Source: JAJAZB01 sp964244295
Lineage (GTDB): Bacteria > Bacteroidota > Bacteroidia > Cytophagales > Spirosomataceae
Reading direction: 5' to 3'
Assembly: GCA_964244295.1 (NCBI GenBank)
Contig: CAXTIG010000030.1
Coordinates: 22,841 to 86,840 of the forward strand
DNA: 64,000 nucleotides
A program made the translations under genes and the position numbers. Numbering within the stretch: position 1 is the stretch's first letter; each line of letters opens with the position of its first letter. This document shows positions 41,617-49,866 of the stretch, one piece after another. Under the pieces are notes generated by a model that saw only the letters and a program-made list of their open reading frames with translations, searched no databases and had not been told where the DNA came from.

Positions 41617-42420
41617 ATGAAGGCTCTCTTTTCACCCCTCTCCCGGTACGGCGCGTTGCTCGTCGCGCTGCTACTTTTCTCCATCTCCTCCTGCAAAGGC
41701 CCGCAGGGCGACATCGGCCCCGCTGGCCCGACCGGACCAACGGGTACCGCCGGAACAAACGGCACCAACGGGACAACCGGCGCGGTGGGTCCCGCCGGAA
41801 CGAACGGTACCAACGGCGCGACCGGCCCCGCTGGAGCTCCCGGGGCGCAAGGCCCGATGGGCAACGCCAACGTGGTCTACACGGCCTGGAAAACGCCCAA
41901 TTGGGAGGGCTTCAGTCGCAATCTGGACAATCTGTATACCAACCTAAACATAACTACCGCAGCCGGTAACAGCAACCCGGCCTTCACGGCCGATGCCATC
42001 AACAAGGGCATCATCTACACCTACATCAAAGTGCAGGAGCGGGTGTTCGATCCGGCGAATGCGGAGTTTAAACTGGCGGAGCGGATTATTCCGCAGGGTG
42101 GCTTCACCAGCGTGAAAATACCCGGACGCCAGACCAATACCTTCGACGATTTTATGTACGCGTACGTCAATTATCAACCCATTGCCGAGAACTACTTCAA
42201 CCCGTCCTTGGCGTTTTATACGCATTTTTACGATCCCGTTCAAGCGAAACAGGTACCCATCGCTGAAACGCTCGGCAAACCCGCTGCCTTCTTCCGCGAC
42301 TTGGCCAAAGACCTCCCCCAGTTCCGCCACGTGATCGTACACGGCAGCACGGCGGGCCGGATGAACGTCGATTTCAAGGACTACGCCGCCGTGAAGCGGG
42401 CCTTCAACATTCCGGACTGA
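41617..42420 (+). CDS. Lipoprotein with collagen-like Gly-X-Y repeats
   Basis: A 267-residue protein. A lipoprotein signal ends in ISSC (Cys26). Residues 28-82 are eighteen uninterrupted Gly-X-Y triplets rich in Pro, Thr and Asn (GPQGDIGPAGPTGPTG onwards), able to form a collagen-type stalk. The C-terminal ~180 residues form a globular domain I do not recognise (WKTPNWEGFSRNLDNLY). Surface-exposed and probably trimeric. Repeats of this kind are common in Bacteroidota lipoproteins and prone to length variation. A terminator follows. Confidence 0.88.
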   Translation: MKALFSPLSRYGALLVALLLFSISSCKGPQGDIGPAGPTGPTGTAGTNGTNGTTGAVGPAGTNGTNGATGPAGAPGAQGPMGNANVVYTAWKTPNWEGFSRNLDNLYTNLNITTAAGNSNPAFTADAINKGIIYTYIKVQERVFDPANAEFKLAERIIPQGGFTSVKIPGRQTNTFDDFMYAYVNYQPIAENYFNPSLAFYTHFYDPVQAKQVPIAETLGKPAAFFRDLAKDLPQFRHVIVHGSTAGRMNVDFKDYAAVKRAFNIPD

Positions 42421-42438
42421 GGACTTGCTGTTTTTCAA

Positions 42439-42478
42439 AAAAGCCATCCCAACTCGCGTTGGGGTGGCTTTTTTTTTC
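42439..42478. terminator. Intrinsic terminator after the collagen-like gene
   Basis: AAGCCATCCCAAC (42441-42453) pairs with GTTGGGGTGGCTT (42458-42470) with one G-T pair, followed by eight T; the A-run on the left also allows use from the other strand for the MFS gene. A further short GCCCCGAT/ATCGGGGC hairpin lies at 42518-42538. Confidence 0.85.
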
Positions 42479-42568
42479 CGGAACATTGCACCGGAACCCG
42501 GCACTCTTTCCGCGCTCGCCCCGATTTGAAATCGGGGCGCAACTGGTTTTGCGTCTTCGACGCCTTTT

Positions 42569-43816
42569 TCACGCCAGTTTCATCCCAAACAATTCCTTCG
42601 ATTTCGCCCACACGTAGCCCACGATCACCATCGTAAGCGCCCCGCCCAGCAACACCGAAGGCACCGTGCCGAAGAACTTGGCCGCCACCCCCGACTCAAA
42701 CGCCCCGATTTCGTTGGAGGCGCTGACGAACATCCCGTTGACCGACGACACCCGCCCGCGCAGGTGGTCGGGTGGCATCACCTGCATGATGGTTTGGCGA
42801 ATCACCACGCTGATGCCGTCGAAGGCACCCGTTAGGAACAGCATGACGGTGGAAAGCCAGAAATTGGTGGAAATGGCGAATACCAGCGTGGCCACGCCGA
42901 AACCGGCCACGGCCAGCAGCATATTTCGCCAGGCGTTTTCGGTGGCCGGAAAATAAACCAGCGCCGCGAAGGTGATCAGCGCCCCCACCGAGGGAGCCGC
43001 CCGCAACACGCCCAGTCCTTCAGGACCGACCTTCAGAATGTCTTCGGCAAAAACGGGCAGAATCGCCACCACGCCGCCGAACAGCACCGCCGCCAAATCG
43101 AGCGAGATGGAGTAGAGCAGAATTTTCGTTTTCCAGACGTAGCGCAGGCCCTCCTTCAAACTTTCGCGCAGGCTCGCCTTTGGCAACTCCGATGCCGGGA
43201 TGGGTTTTCTCGAAATAAAACTTTGCAGTAAAAACACGAGCGCGATCAGGCCCGTCACGACCACCAGCGTGGTGGTCAGGCCGAGGTAGGCCAGCAAAAA
43301 CCCGGCGATGCCCGGCCCGATGATGGCCCCGCCCTGCCAGGCGATGCTGTACCAGACCGAGGCGTTGGCGTACACCTCACGCGGCGTCAGGTACGCCTTG
43401 AGCGACGAGGCCGCCGGGCTGAAAAACCCCCGCGCCAGCCCAATCAGAAACAGCACGAAGTACACCAGCGCGAGTAGTTCGGTTTGGGAAAACCGCAGCC
43501 GCTCGCTGGGGTGCGTGGCCCAAATCAGAATCAGCGAGCCGGTCAGCACCACGCCGATGGCGAGTTGAATGATGGTTTTCTTATCGCGGTTGTCGGCGGT
43601 ATGCCCGCCGAACAGCGACACGCCGATGTAGGGAAGAGCCTCGGCCAGGCCGATGAAGCCCAGTGTGAGCGGGTCGTGGGTGAGGCGGTAGAGTTCGTAG
43701 CCCAGCACCACTTCCTGAATGAGCAGAGCGGCGGTGAAGAGAAAACTACCGAGGGCGTACAGACGAAATTCGGGGTAACGAAGCGCGGCGTAGGGATTAT
43801 CGGCAAGGGTATTCAC
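42569..43816 (-). CDS. MFS permease (EntS/drug-efflux type)
   Basis: About 415 residues with twelve predicted membrane helices. The MFS motif A region reads LFGGHTADNRDKK between helices 2 and 3, and FFSPAASSLKAYLTP and MPPDHLRGRVSSVNGMF are typical of the group of exporters that includes EntS and macrolide pumps. The substrate is unknown. No ATG is available: translation probably starts at GTG 43816 or TTG 43822, both just before NTLADNPYAALRYPEFR. Confidence 0.86.
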   Translation of the reverse strand: MNTLADNPYAALRYPEFRLYALGSFLFTAALLIQEVVLGYELYRLTHDPLTLGFIGLAEALPYIGVSLFGGHTADNRDKKTIIQLAIGVVLTGSLILIWATHPSERLRFSQTELLALVYFVLFLIGLARGFFSPAASSLKAYLTPREVYANASVWYSIAWQGGAIIGPGIAGFLLAYLGLTTTLVVVTGLIALVFLLQSFISRKPIPASELPKASLRESLKEGLRYVWKTKILLYSISLDLAAVLFGGVVAILPVFAEDILKVGPEGLGVLRAAPSVGALITFAALVYFPATENAWRNMLLAVAGFGVATLVFAISTNFWLSTVMLFLTGAFDGISVVIRQTIMQVMPPDHLRGRVSSVNGMFVSASNEIGAFESGVAAKFFGTVPSVLLGGALTMVIVGYVWAKSKELFGMKLA

Positions 43817-43836
43817 GGGCAAAGGGAAGTTGTGAG

Positions 43837-43999
43837 TGGTGAAGGGTGAGTGGTGAATTGAAGTTCAATTTTCACCACTCAATTTTCAATTCACCATCTC
43901 ACGAGCGGGGGAAATGGTGAGTGGTGAAAGGTGAGTGGTGAAATGTGAATTGAAAAATCGATCCACATTTCACCACTCACCTTTCACAATTTCACCACT
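43837..43999. repeat. GTGAGTGGTGAA repeats forming palindromes
   Basis: Multiple copies of GTGAGTGGTGAA and its complement TTCACCACTCAC. One perfect 21-bp pair is 43927-43947 with 43964-43984 around ATTGAAAAATCGATC; another pairing surrounds AATTGAAGTTCAATT at about 43857-43871. It fills the whole gap between the MFS and DUF1501 genes. Confidence 0.8.
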
Positions 44000-44007
44000 C
44001 ACCATTC

Positions 44008-45534
44008 TCACCTCCCCACCACCATCCGTTTCGTCTGCCGCCCGCCTTCGCCCTCAAGGCTGTAGAGGTACAGGCCGTTGGGCAGGGTGCCCACGTCGAG
44101 CGGGGCGAAGTAGCTGCCCGCCGGGGCGCGGCCCGATTTCAGCAGCATCAATTCCCGGCCCTGCATGTCGTGCAGACTCAGGCGGATGTCCTGCTCGCGG
44201 GCGAGGGTGTAGGGAATTTCGGTGCGGCCCGTGGCGGGATTGGGCGAATTTTGACCGAGGCCGAAGGCCCCCGCAACCGGCGCAAATTGGGACGGTTCGC
44301 GGAAAATGGGCAGTTTCTCAAACTCTTTCCCACCCAACACCGCCTTCGCATCGGCGGCGCTCATGCCGAGGTGGTCGCGTAACACGCTGGTGTAGATTTG
44401 CCGGTAGTCGTGCTTGAACTTGATGTCGCCGCTGCTATCAAGGTCGTTCAGGTTGGGGTTGCCGCCCAGCACGCCCCCGCGTACGGCGTCGCCGACGACG
44501 AACAGGGGCGCGGCGGTGCCGTGGTCGGTGCCGCTGGTGGCGTTTTGCGGCAGGCGACGACCAAACTCCGAGAAGGTCATCAGCACCACGTTTTTGGAAA
44601 TGTTCTGCTTCTGCAAATCCGCCTGGAAGGCCGAAACGGCCTCCGACACCTGCTTCCACAGGTTGGCGTGGGCGGTGAGCTGGTTGGCGTGGGTGTCGAA
44701 ACCGCCGATGGTGGTGAGGTACACCGGCGTGCTGCCCCCGCCCGAAATCAGCTTCGCCACGATGCCCAACTGCCGCCCCAGATTGGTGGCGGGGTAGGTC
44801 ACCGTGTTTTTGCCCTTGTCGGCGGTTTGCTTGATGATTCCTGAATACTGGATGGATTGCGCCGCGATTTGCTTCAAAAACTTCAGTTCGTCCCCGGCCA
44901 GCGTGGCGGGCGGCGGGTCGTTGTCGGCGGTGCTGCCCTGCACGAGTTGGAAAAACTGGCTGGGGTCTTCAAACACCGTGGCCGTGGTGCCCACCTGGCT
45001 CAGCAGCAGCATCGACTCCACCGAGCCGAGTTGAATCGCCAGCGGCTGATCGGGCATCCGCACGGGGTAATCGCTGTACAAACTGGTCAGGTAGCGGCCC
45101 ATCCAGCCGTCGGTTACGACGGTGCTGGCGTCGCTGCCCGAAAGCCAGATGTCGGTCGAGCGGAAGTGACTGCGGTTGGGGCTGGCGTAGCCGACGTTGT
45201 TGACGGCGCAGAGCTTGCCCTCGTCGAAAAGCTTGCGCATCCCGGTCATCGAGGGGTGCAGGCCGAGGGTGCTGGTCAGCGGCAGCGCCTCCGCTTTTTT
45301 GATGTGGACGGTGGTTCGTTTCTGGTAATAAATCGGGTCCTCGAAGGGCACGAGCGTGTTGAGGCCGTCGTTGCCACCCGCGAGTTGCACCAGCACGAAA
45401 ATACTGCCGTCGGTGCCCGCCAGGTCGAGCAGGAAGGGGTTGTGGGCAAACGCCCGCCCGGTGATGCCGTCCAGCCCAAACGTCACCCCACCCGTGACGA
45501 GGCCCAGTTGCCGGAGAAATTCGCTGCGTTTCAT
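44008..45534 (-). CDS. DUF1501 protein with T9SS type A sorting domain
   Basis: A 508-residue exported protein. The N-terminus MKRSEFLRQLGLVTGGVTFG is an export signal, followed by a sulfatase-like DUF1501 core (FVLVQLAGGNDGLNTLVPF, NRSHFRSTDIWLSG, TIGGFDTHANQL, MTFSEFGRRLPQNATSGTDH). The last ~80 residues (GLGQNSPNPATGRTEIPYTL through PNGLYLYSLEGEGG) are a type IX secretion sorting domain, so the product is delivered to the cell surface. The open frame continues into the repeat upstream; ATG 45534 is the real start. It is usually paired with a DUF1800 protein, as here. Confidence 0.92.
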   Translation of the reverse strand: MKRSEFLRQLGLVTGGVTFGLDGITGRAFAHNPFLLDLAGTDGSIFVLVQLAGGNDGLNTLVPFEDPIYYQKRTTVHIKKAEALPLTSTLGLHPSMTGMRKLFDEGKLCAVNNVGYASPNRSHFRSTDIWLSGSDASTVVTDGWMGRYLTSLYSDYPVRMPDQPLAIQLGSVESMLLLSQVGTTATVFEDPSQFFQLVQGSTADNDPPPATLAGDELKFLKQIAAQSIQYSGIIKQTADKGKNTVTYPATNLGRQLGIVAKLISGGGSTPVYLTTIGGFDTHANQLTAHANLWKQVSEAVSAFQADLQKQNISKNVVLMTFSEFGRRLPQNATSGTDHGTAAPLFVVGDAVRGGVLGGNPNLNDLDSSGDIKFKHDYRQIYTSVLRDHLGMSAADAKAVLGGKEFEKLPIFREPSQFAPVAGAFGLGQNSPNPATGRTEIPYTLAREQDIRLSLHDMQGRELMLLKSGRAPAGSYFAPLDVGTLPNGLYLYSLEGEGGRQTKRMVVGR

Positions 45535-45539
45535 TTTAT

Positions 45540-45803
45540 TGAGTGATTGAGTGAGGGAGTGATTGAGTGAGGGAGTGATTGAGTGAGGGAGTGAGNNNNN
45601 NNNNNNNNNNNNNNNNNNNNNNNNNNNNNNNNNNNNNNNNNNNNNNNNNNNNNNNNNNNNNNNNNNNNNNNNNNNNNNNNNNNNNNNNNNNNNNNGAGTG
45701 AGGGAGTGATTGAGTGAGGGAGTGAGGGAGTGATTGAGTGAGGGAGTGATGAGGGAATGCACCTGCCTTTTTCACTCAATCACCCAATCACTCAATCACT
45801 CAG
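45540..45803. repeat. 16-base tandem repeat with 100-N assembly gap
   Basis: Left (45540-45595) and right (45696-45749) of the N run (45596-45695) are copies of a 16-base unit GATTGAGTGAGGGAGT with occasional 8-base slips. At 45771-45803 the complementary wording TCACTCAATCAC appears, so the array is bounded by an inverted stretch. The array lies between the DUF1800 stop and the DUF1501 start. The true copy number is unknown. Confidence 0.9.
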
Positions 45804-47167
45804 CAGAGTTGGTACTCCGGCAGCCGCATCAAGGCTTTCAGAAAGCGGTTGATGCGGGCGTCGGCCATGGGGGTGTAGGTGCTCCAGTTGGTCACGACGG
45901 TGCCGTCGAGGAGGGTGTCGAGCAGGGATTTTTTCTTGGCATCGCTCAGCGGAAATTGCAGGAAAGCTTCGACCAGGTCGGTCACCAACTGCGCAGCGTC
46001 TTCGGGTTTGGCGAAGGTGCGGACGTAGTCGACGGGTTTGAGCTTCAGGTTGATGGTTTGCCCGTTGAGTTTGCGTCCGTTGACGAGCGAGTCGGAGTAG
46101 CCCCCGCGCTGCGGGTACGTATTCGACGAAATCCAGTCGCGCTGCCCCGGCCAACCCGCCACGTTCGGCGGCTCGAAAATCCACTGTTGCAGATTGCGCC
46201 CCGTGTCGTAGAGGTAGCCCCAGTCGTTGGCCGTCATCGTCGGCACGTCGAGGGCCTTGAGCGTGCCCACCATCAGTTCGGTCGGGGTTTTGATTTTGGC
46301 CCCTACCACACTCGGCGCGTAAAATTCATCGGCGCTGAAGAGCGCTTTCAGCACCGGTTTCAGGTTGAAATCATTCGCCCGCATCACCGTCGCCAGTTTT
46401 TTGACGAAGGCCGCGTCGGGCTTGTAGTACATGAATTCGAGGCAGAGTTTGCGGCACCAGAACTCGGCACAGGCTGTCTGCTGGTACACGATGTCCACGA
46501 TTTCCTTGTAGCCATACGCGCCAGTTTTTCCCAAAAACGTTTTCTGTGCAGTGTCAAAACGGGTCTGGTCAAATTCGGCTTTCAGGCCGTTTACCCGCCA
46601 GCCGGTCAGCGCTTTGGCGGCTTGTTTCACGTCGGTTTCGGTGTAGTTGCCGATGCCCAGGGCGAAGAGTTCGAGCAGTTCGCGGGCGTAGTTTTCGTTC
46701 GGCCCGGCCTTGCTGCTGTTGCGCCCGTCGAGGTAAATGAGCATGGCCGGGTCGACGGTTACGTCTTTGGTCAGTTGGCGCAGGTTGCCAAAGGCACTTT
46801 TCCGGAACAAATCGTTTTGGATGTACATAAACTGCGGGTAGCCAACCTTCTCGCGCTCGGAGGTGAAGTGGTTGTGAAACAGCAACACCAACTTTTCGCG
46901 CACCGAGGTGCCCTCAGTCAGCATGAGGTTGTACCACCAATACACCAGTTCGCGGTTGCGGACACCGGTGTTGGGGTCGTTGGCGACGGGAATTTCGGTC
47001 ACCCAGGCAGCGGGTGGAGCCGGGAGGGCCTTGTCGGCCAGGAGTTCCCCGTCGAGAAATGCGGACAGCGAAGGAAAGGAAAGGGCACGGTCAACGTCAG
47101 CGCGGCGGTAGCCGAAGAGCGCACGCGAGAGCAGGTGCCGGGCCGTGGTACGGTTCCAGACGGGCAT
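45800..47167 (-). CDS. DUF1800 family protein
   Basis: A 455-residue protein with the DUF1800 pattern: TTARHLLSRALFGYRRADVD near the start, MLTEGTSVREKLVLLFHNHF, GPNENYARELLELFALG, ALTGWRVN, and the C-terminal PPNVAGWPGQRDWISSNTYP. DUF1800 and DUF1501 genes are typically adjacent and their products are probably exported and act together; the biochemical role is unknown. No clear signal peptide is visible. It is the first gene of the pair, with the tandem repeat between them. Confidence 0.92.
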   Translation of the reverse strand: MPVWNRTTARHLLSRALFGYRRADVDRALSFPSLSAFLDGELLADKALPAPPAAWVTEIPVANDPNTGVRNRELVYWWYNLMLTEGTSVREKLVLLFHNHFTSEREKVGYPQFMYIQNDLFRKSAFGNLRQLTKDVTVDPAMLIYLDGRNSSKAGPNENYARELLELFALGIGNYTETDVKQAAKALTGWRVNGLKAEFDQTRFDTAQKTFLGKTGAYGYKEIVDIVYQQTACAEFWCRKLCLEFMYYKPDAAFVKKLATVMRANDFNLKPVLKALFSADEFYAPSVVGAKIKTPTELMVGTLKALDVPTMTANDWGYLYDTGRNLQQWIFEPPNVAGWPGQRDWISSNTYPQRGGYSDSLVNGRKLNGQTINLKLKPVDYVRTFAKPEDAAQLVTDLVEAFLQFPLSDAKKKSLLDTLLDGTVVTNWSTYTPMADARINRFLKALMRLPEYQLC

Positions 47168-47239
47168 TGGTTGGGGCGATGTTCATCACTCGGACCAAAA
47201 CGCGGCGGAACGCTAGGGGAGTAGTTTAACGGATTGAAA

Positions 47240-47247
47240 CAAAGCTA
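47240..47247 (-). promoter_or_regulatory. Candidate -7 box for DUF1800/DUF1501
   Basis: On the minus strand TAGCTTTG matches the Bacteroidota TAnnTTTG box and lies 72 bases before the DUF1800 ATG. No good TTTG partner is found 19-21 bases upstream, so this is tentative. Confidence 0.3.
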
Positions 47248-47432
47248 CTAAAATTCTCCGTTTGGGGGTTGGATTTCCATAAATTGGTCTCACGAGTCAA
47301 CTTGCCAAACGGGCAAATCCGAGGGGAATTTCCCCGAAAAGGATACGCCCGCGATCACTCTGCCGGGATACTGCGTTCAGTCGCCCATTGTCGGCCTGAA
47401 GTAGCGTTTCAGGAACTGTGTTGGGGTTGCGC

Positions 47433-49043
47433 TCAATACCCCAACTCGTTCAGCGCCGCCTTGGCCTTATTGTCCGCCGAAGTCTTGTACTCGTGTTTCC
47501 GAAAAGCGAGGGCTTTTTCAAAAAAAACCCTCGCTTTTTCTTTTTGCCCTCTATTCTGGCAAAAGTAGCCCAGTTGCAATGCCGACATCGCCCCGAAGTA
47601 CCACGGTTGGCCTTCGCTCAGGGCGAGTGCCCGCTGGTAGGCGACGATAGCCTGGGCGCTGTCGGTGGTGCGGTGGAAAATCCGGGCGCGGCGGTAGGCC
47701 AGTTCGGCGCGATCGCGGATCTGCGGTATGCGGACCTCCGAAAAATCGGTCAGGGCTTTCAACGCCTGCTCGTAGTAGCCGCCATCGAAGGCCAGCCGGG
47801 CGCGCATCAGGGCTTTTTGAACGGCTTCCCGGTCGGGGTGCTGCACATCGGCAAATTGTTCGGCGAAGCGCTGGGCCACCTTGTCGGGTTCGGCGGTCGT
47901 TTCGCCTACCTTCCGCACCCGGTCGAGCAAGGTGCGGGCGCGGGTTGCGCGGGTTTCGTCGTTTTGCAACCAGTGGCAAAGGGCTTGCTTGTAGGTAGCA
48001 TCTTTCCGGAAGTTCTGGCCCCGGTGTTGGTTCAGAAACGTTTGAAACGCGCCGAACGCAGGGCCGTACTGGCCTTTTTGCAGCAAAATCTCTCCCCGGT
48101 AATAGTCGAAAAACGGCACCGCTAGGTACTCCGGTCCTTTCGGGCGGCTGGCCAGCAAGGCCCCGGCTTCCTCGCTGTGGCCTTCTTTGATGAGCGCGGC
48201 GGTGCCAAAAAACCTCAGGAGCAAGTTATCCGGGCGTTGCGTCAGGAAATCCCGGAACGCCGTCAATTGCCGCTCGTCGGCCCGGAGGATGTACACGTGA
48301 ATCAGACTTTCCATCAGCCGGGCCTCGTCGGCGAAGAGCGCGTCGCGCTGGGCGACGGTCTGGAGTTCGCGTAGGCCCTGGGTCACATTGCCTCGCAGGC
48401 CGAGCAGATTGGTAACCCAGCGGTAGTTGTCGGGCGTGGAGCCGATCAGTACGTGCAGCAGGCCGAGGGCTTTTTGGTTGGGCAAAAACTGCGGGAAGCG
48501 CCGGGCGTTTTCGCGCAGCAAGCGGTAGGCCTGGATGACGTTGTAAGCGCCGGCGGTTTCGTGCCCGAATTTGGTTTTCACGAAGGCCCAGTGCAGTTTG
48601 ATTTCCGCCTGAATGAAGCGGTTCCAAGGCGAGGAATCATCCAGTTTCCGGACTTTTTTTAACCGCTCGTCCTCCTGATCTTCGAGTTGCTCGTAGGCAG
48701 CGCGGTCTTCGGCCACGAGCAGGTAGAGCATATCCGCGTAATCGCTCAGGTACAGGCTGATGCCGTTCTGGGGTTCGCGGGCCAGCAGCGCCCGGCCCGG
48801 TTGCAGGCGGAGTTTGCCAATTTCGGCGTAGGCCTGACGCTGAGCGGGAGTCCAGGTGAAGTCGGCGGAGGTGGTCACGCTGAGCGGAGCGGTCCGTCGC
48901 ACGGTCGAGGCGCGTGGCGTGGCAGCCATTGCGCTTCGACCGTGCGACGGACCGCTCCGCTCAGCGTGACCACCTCCGCAAAAAATCACCCACAAAAAAA
49001 CCGCCCACGAGTACACTCGTGGGCGGGCTGGTTTTACAGGCAT
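47433..49043 (-). CDS. TPR-repeat protein with a palindromic element in its 5' end
   Basis: From about FTWTPAQRQAYAEIGKLRLQ onward (starting near 48862) this is a helical tetratricopeptide-like protein of some 475 residues, of a type usually exported in Cytophagales. The 5' end is abnormal. If translation starts at ATG 49043, residues 10-21 (VYSWAVFLWVIF) are coded by the upstream gene's terminator hairpin and T-run, and residues 22-60 by the palindrome at 48865-48979, yet the frame stays open and yields a passable signal peptide (MPVKPARPR plus the hydrophobic run). An alternative start is ATG 48929 in the palindrome loop, which has no signal. The true start is uncertain. Confidence 0.7.
   Translation of the reverse strand: MPVKPARPRVYSWAVFLWVIFCGGGHAERSGPSHGRSAMAATPRASTVRRTAPLSVTTSADFTWTPAQRQAYAEIGKLRLQPGRALLAREPQNGISLYLSDYADMLYLLVAEDRAAYEQLEDQEDERLKKVRKLDDSSPWNRFIQAEIKLHWAFVKTKFGHETAGAYNVIQAYRLLRENARRFPQFLPNQKALGLLHVLIGSTPDNYRWVTNLLGLRGNVTQGLRELQTVAQRDALFADEARLMESLIHVYILRADERQLTAFRDFLTQRPDNLLLRFFGTAALIKEGHSEEAGALLASRPKGPEYLAVPFFDYYRGEILLQKGQYGPAFGAFQTFLNQHRGQNFRKDATYKQALCHWLQNDETRATRARTLLDRVRKVGETTAEPDKVAQRFAEQFADVQHPDREAVQKALMRARLAFDGGYYEQALKALTDFSEVRIPQIRDRAELAYRRARIFHRTTDSAQAIVAYQRALALSEGQPWYFGAMSALQLGYFCQNRGQKEKARVFFEKALAFRKHEYKTSADNKAKAALNELGY
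48865..48979. repeat. Palindromic element, family B variant (49-bp arms), within a coding frame
   Basis: Arms 48865-48913 and 48931-48979 pair with one mismatch around a 17-base loop. The arm reads GTGGTCACGCTGAGCGGAG as at 27781, then an inserted CGGTCCGTCGCACGG, then TCGAAGCGC. It sits inside the open frame of the TPR gene and adds about 38 codons in frame. Confidence 0.92.
48994..49026 (-). terminator. Intrinsic terminator of the zinc-ribbon gene
   Basis: On the minus strand CCGCCCACGAGT (49026-49015), loop GT, ACTCGTGGGCGG (49012-49001), then TTTTTTT. It lies 36 bases after the zinc-ribbon stop and inside the longest possible reading of the TPR gene. Confidence 0.85.
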
Positions 49044-49062
49044 ATTGGTGTTGCAGTAAGTC

Positions 49063-49815
49063 TCAACGACTCTTGCCGGTGGGGGCGAAGGCGGCGTCTT
49101 CCACGTCAGCAAAAATGCGTCCGCAGTGTTCGCAGACGATGATTTTCTTTTTGTCTTTGATGTCGGCCTGGCGCTGGGGCGGTACCACGTTGAAACAGCC
49201 CCCGCAGGCCCCGCGCCGCACCGTCACCACGGCGAGGCCGTTGACGGCGTTGGCGCGGATTTTCTGGTACGAACGAACCAGCCGTTCGTCTACTTTCGTG
49301 GCCTGAACGTCGCGCTCGGCCAGGATACCGCGCTCTTCTTCTTCGCTTTCGCCGATGATGGTGTTGAGTTCGGCGCGTTTGCTGCTCAGGTCTTTGCGCC
49401 GCTCGTCGAGGGTGGCCTGGGTGTGGCGCACGTCGTCCTGCTTGCTCGAAATTTTCAGATTGGCTTCACCGATGCGCTTGTCGGAAAGCTCCATTTCGAG
49501 TTGCTGAAGCTCGATTTCTTTCGAGATGGCGTCGTATTCGCGGTTATTCCGCACGTTCATCTGTTGCTCCTTGTACTTGGTAATCAGCTTATCGGAGTCT
49601 TTTTTGGCCAGTTTGTGCTTGTTGATTTCCTCGTCGAGGGAAGAGACGTCGATCTGATATTTGCCGATGCGCGTTTCGTAGCCAATAATTTCGTCTTCCA
49701 GGTCACGGACTTCCTCGGGTAAATCGCCGCGCACTTTTTTGATTTCGTCGAGCTTGGAATCGAGTTGCTGGAGTTTCAGCAGGGCGTCGAGCTTCTGGGC
49801 AATTGTGGTTTCCAT
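49063..49815 (-). CDS. Coiled-coil protein with C4 zinc ribbon (zf-RING_7)
   Basis: A 250-residue cytosolic protein. Residues 1-185 form a long antiparallel coiled coil rich in Glu, Lys and Leu. The C-terminus has CGGC and CEHC (GACGGCFNVVPPQRQADI, IIVCEHCGRIFADVED), a four-cysteine zinc ribbon. Proteins of this family occur in most Bacteroidota next to the Nif3-like gene, exactly as here (51 bases apart). They are thought to bind nucleic acid; the precise role is unknown. Confidence 0.92.
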   Translation of the reverse strand: METTIAQKLDALLKLQQLDSKLDEIKKVRGDLPEEVRDLEDEIIGYETRIGKYQIDVSSLDEEINKHKLAKKDSDKLITKYKEQQMNVRNNREYDAISKEIELQQLEMELSDKRIGEANLKISSKQDDVRHTQATLDERRKDLSSKRAELNTIIGESEEEERGILAERDVQATKVDERLVRSYQKIRANAVNGLAVVTVRRGACGGCFNVVPPQRQADIKDKKKIIVCEHCGRIFADVEDAAFAPTGKSR

Positions 49816-49866
49816 GCGTAGAAAAAGCGGAAAGTCGGAGGAGTTCGGAACGAAGCGTTCGTTGCC

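Noticed and set aside
45534..45762. N-terminal extension of DUF1501 rich in SLPHSIT/PSLNHS repeats
   Set aside because: It is translation of the 16-base tandem repeat across the N gap; the export signal starts at 45534.
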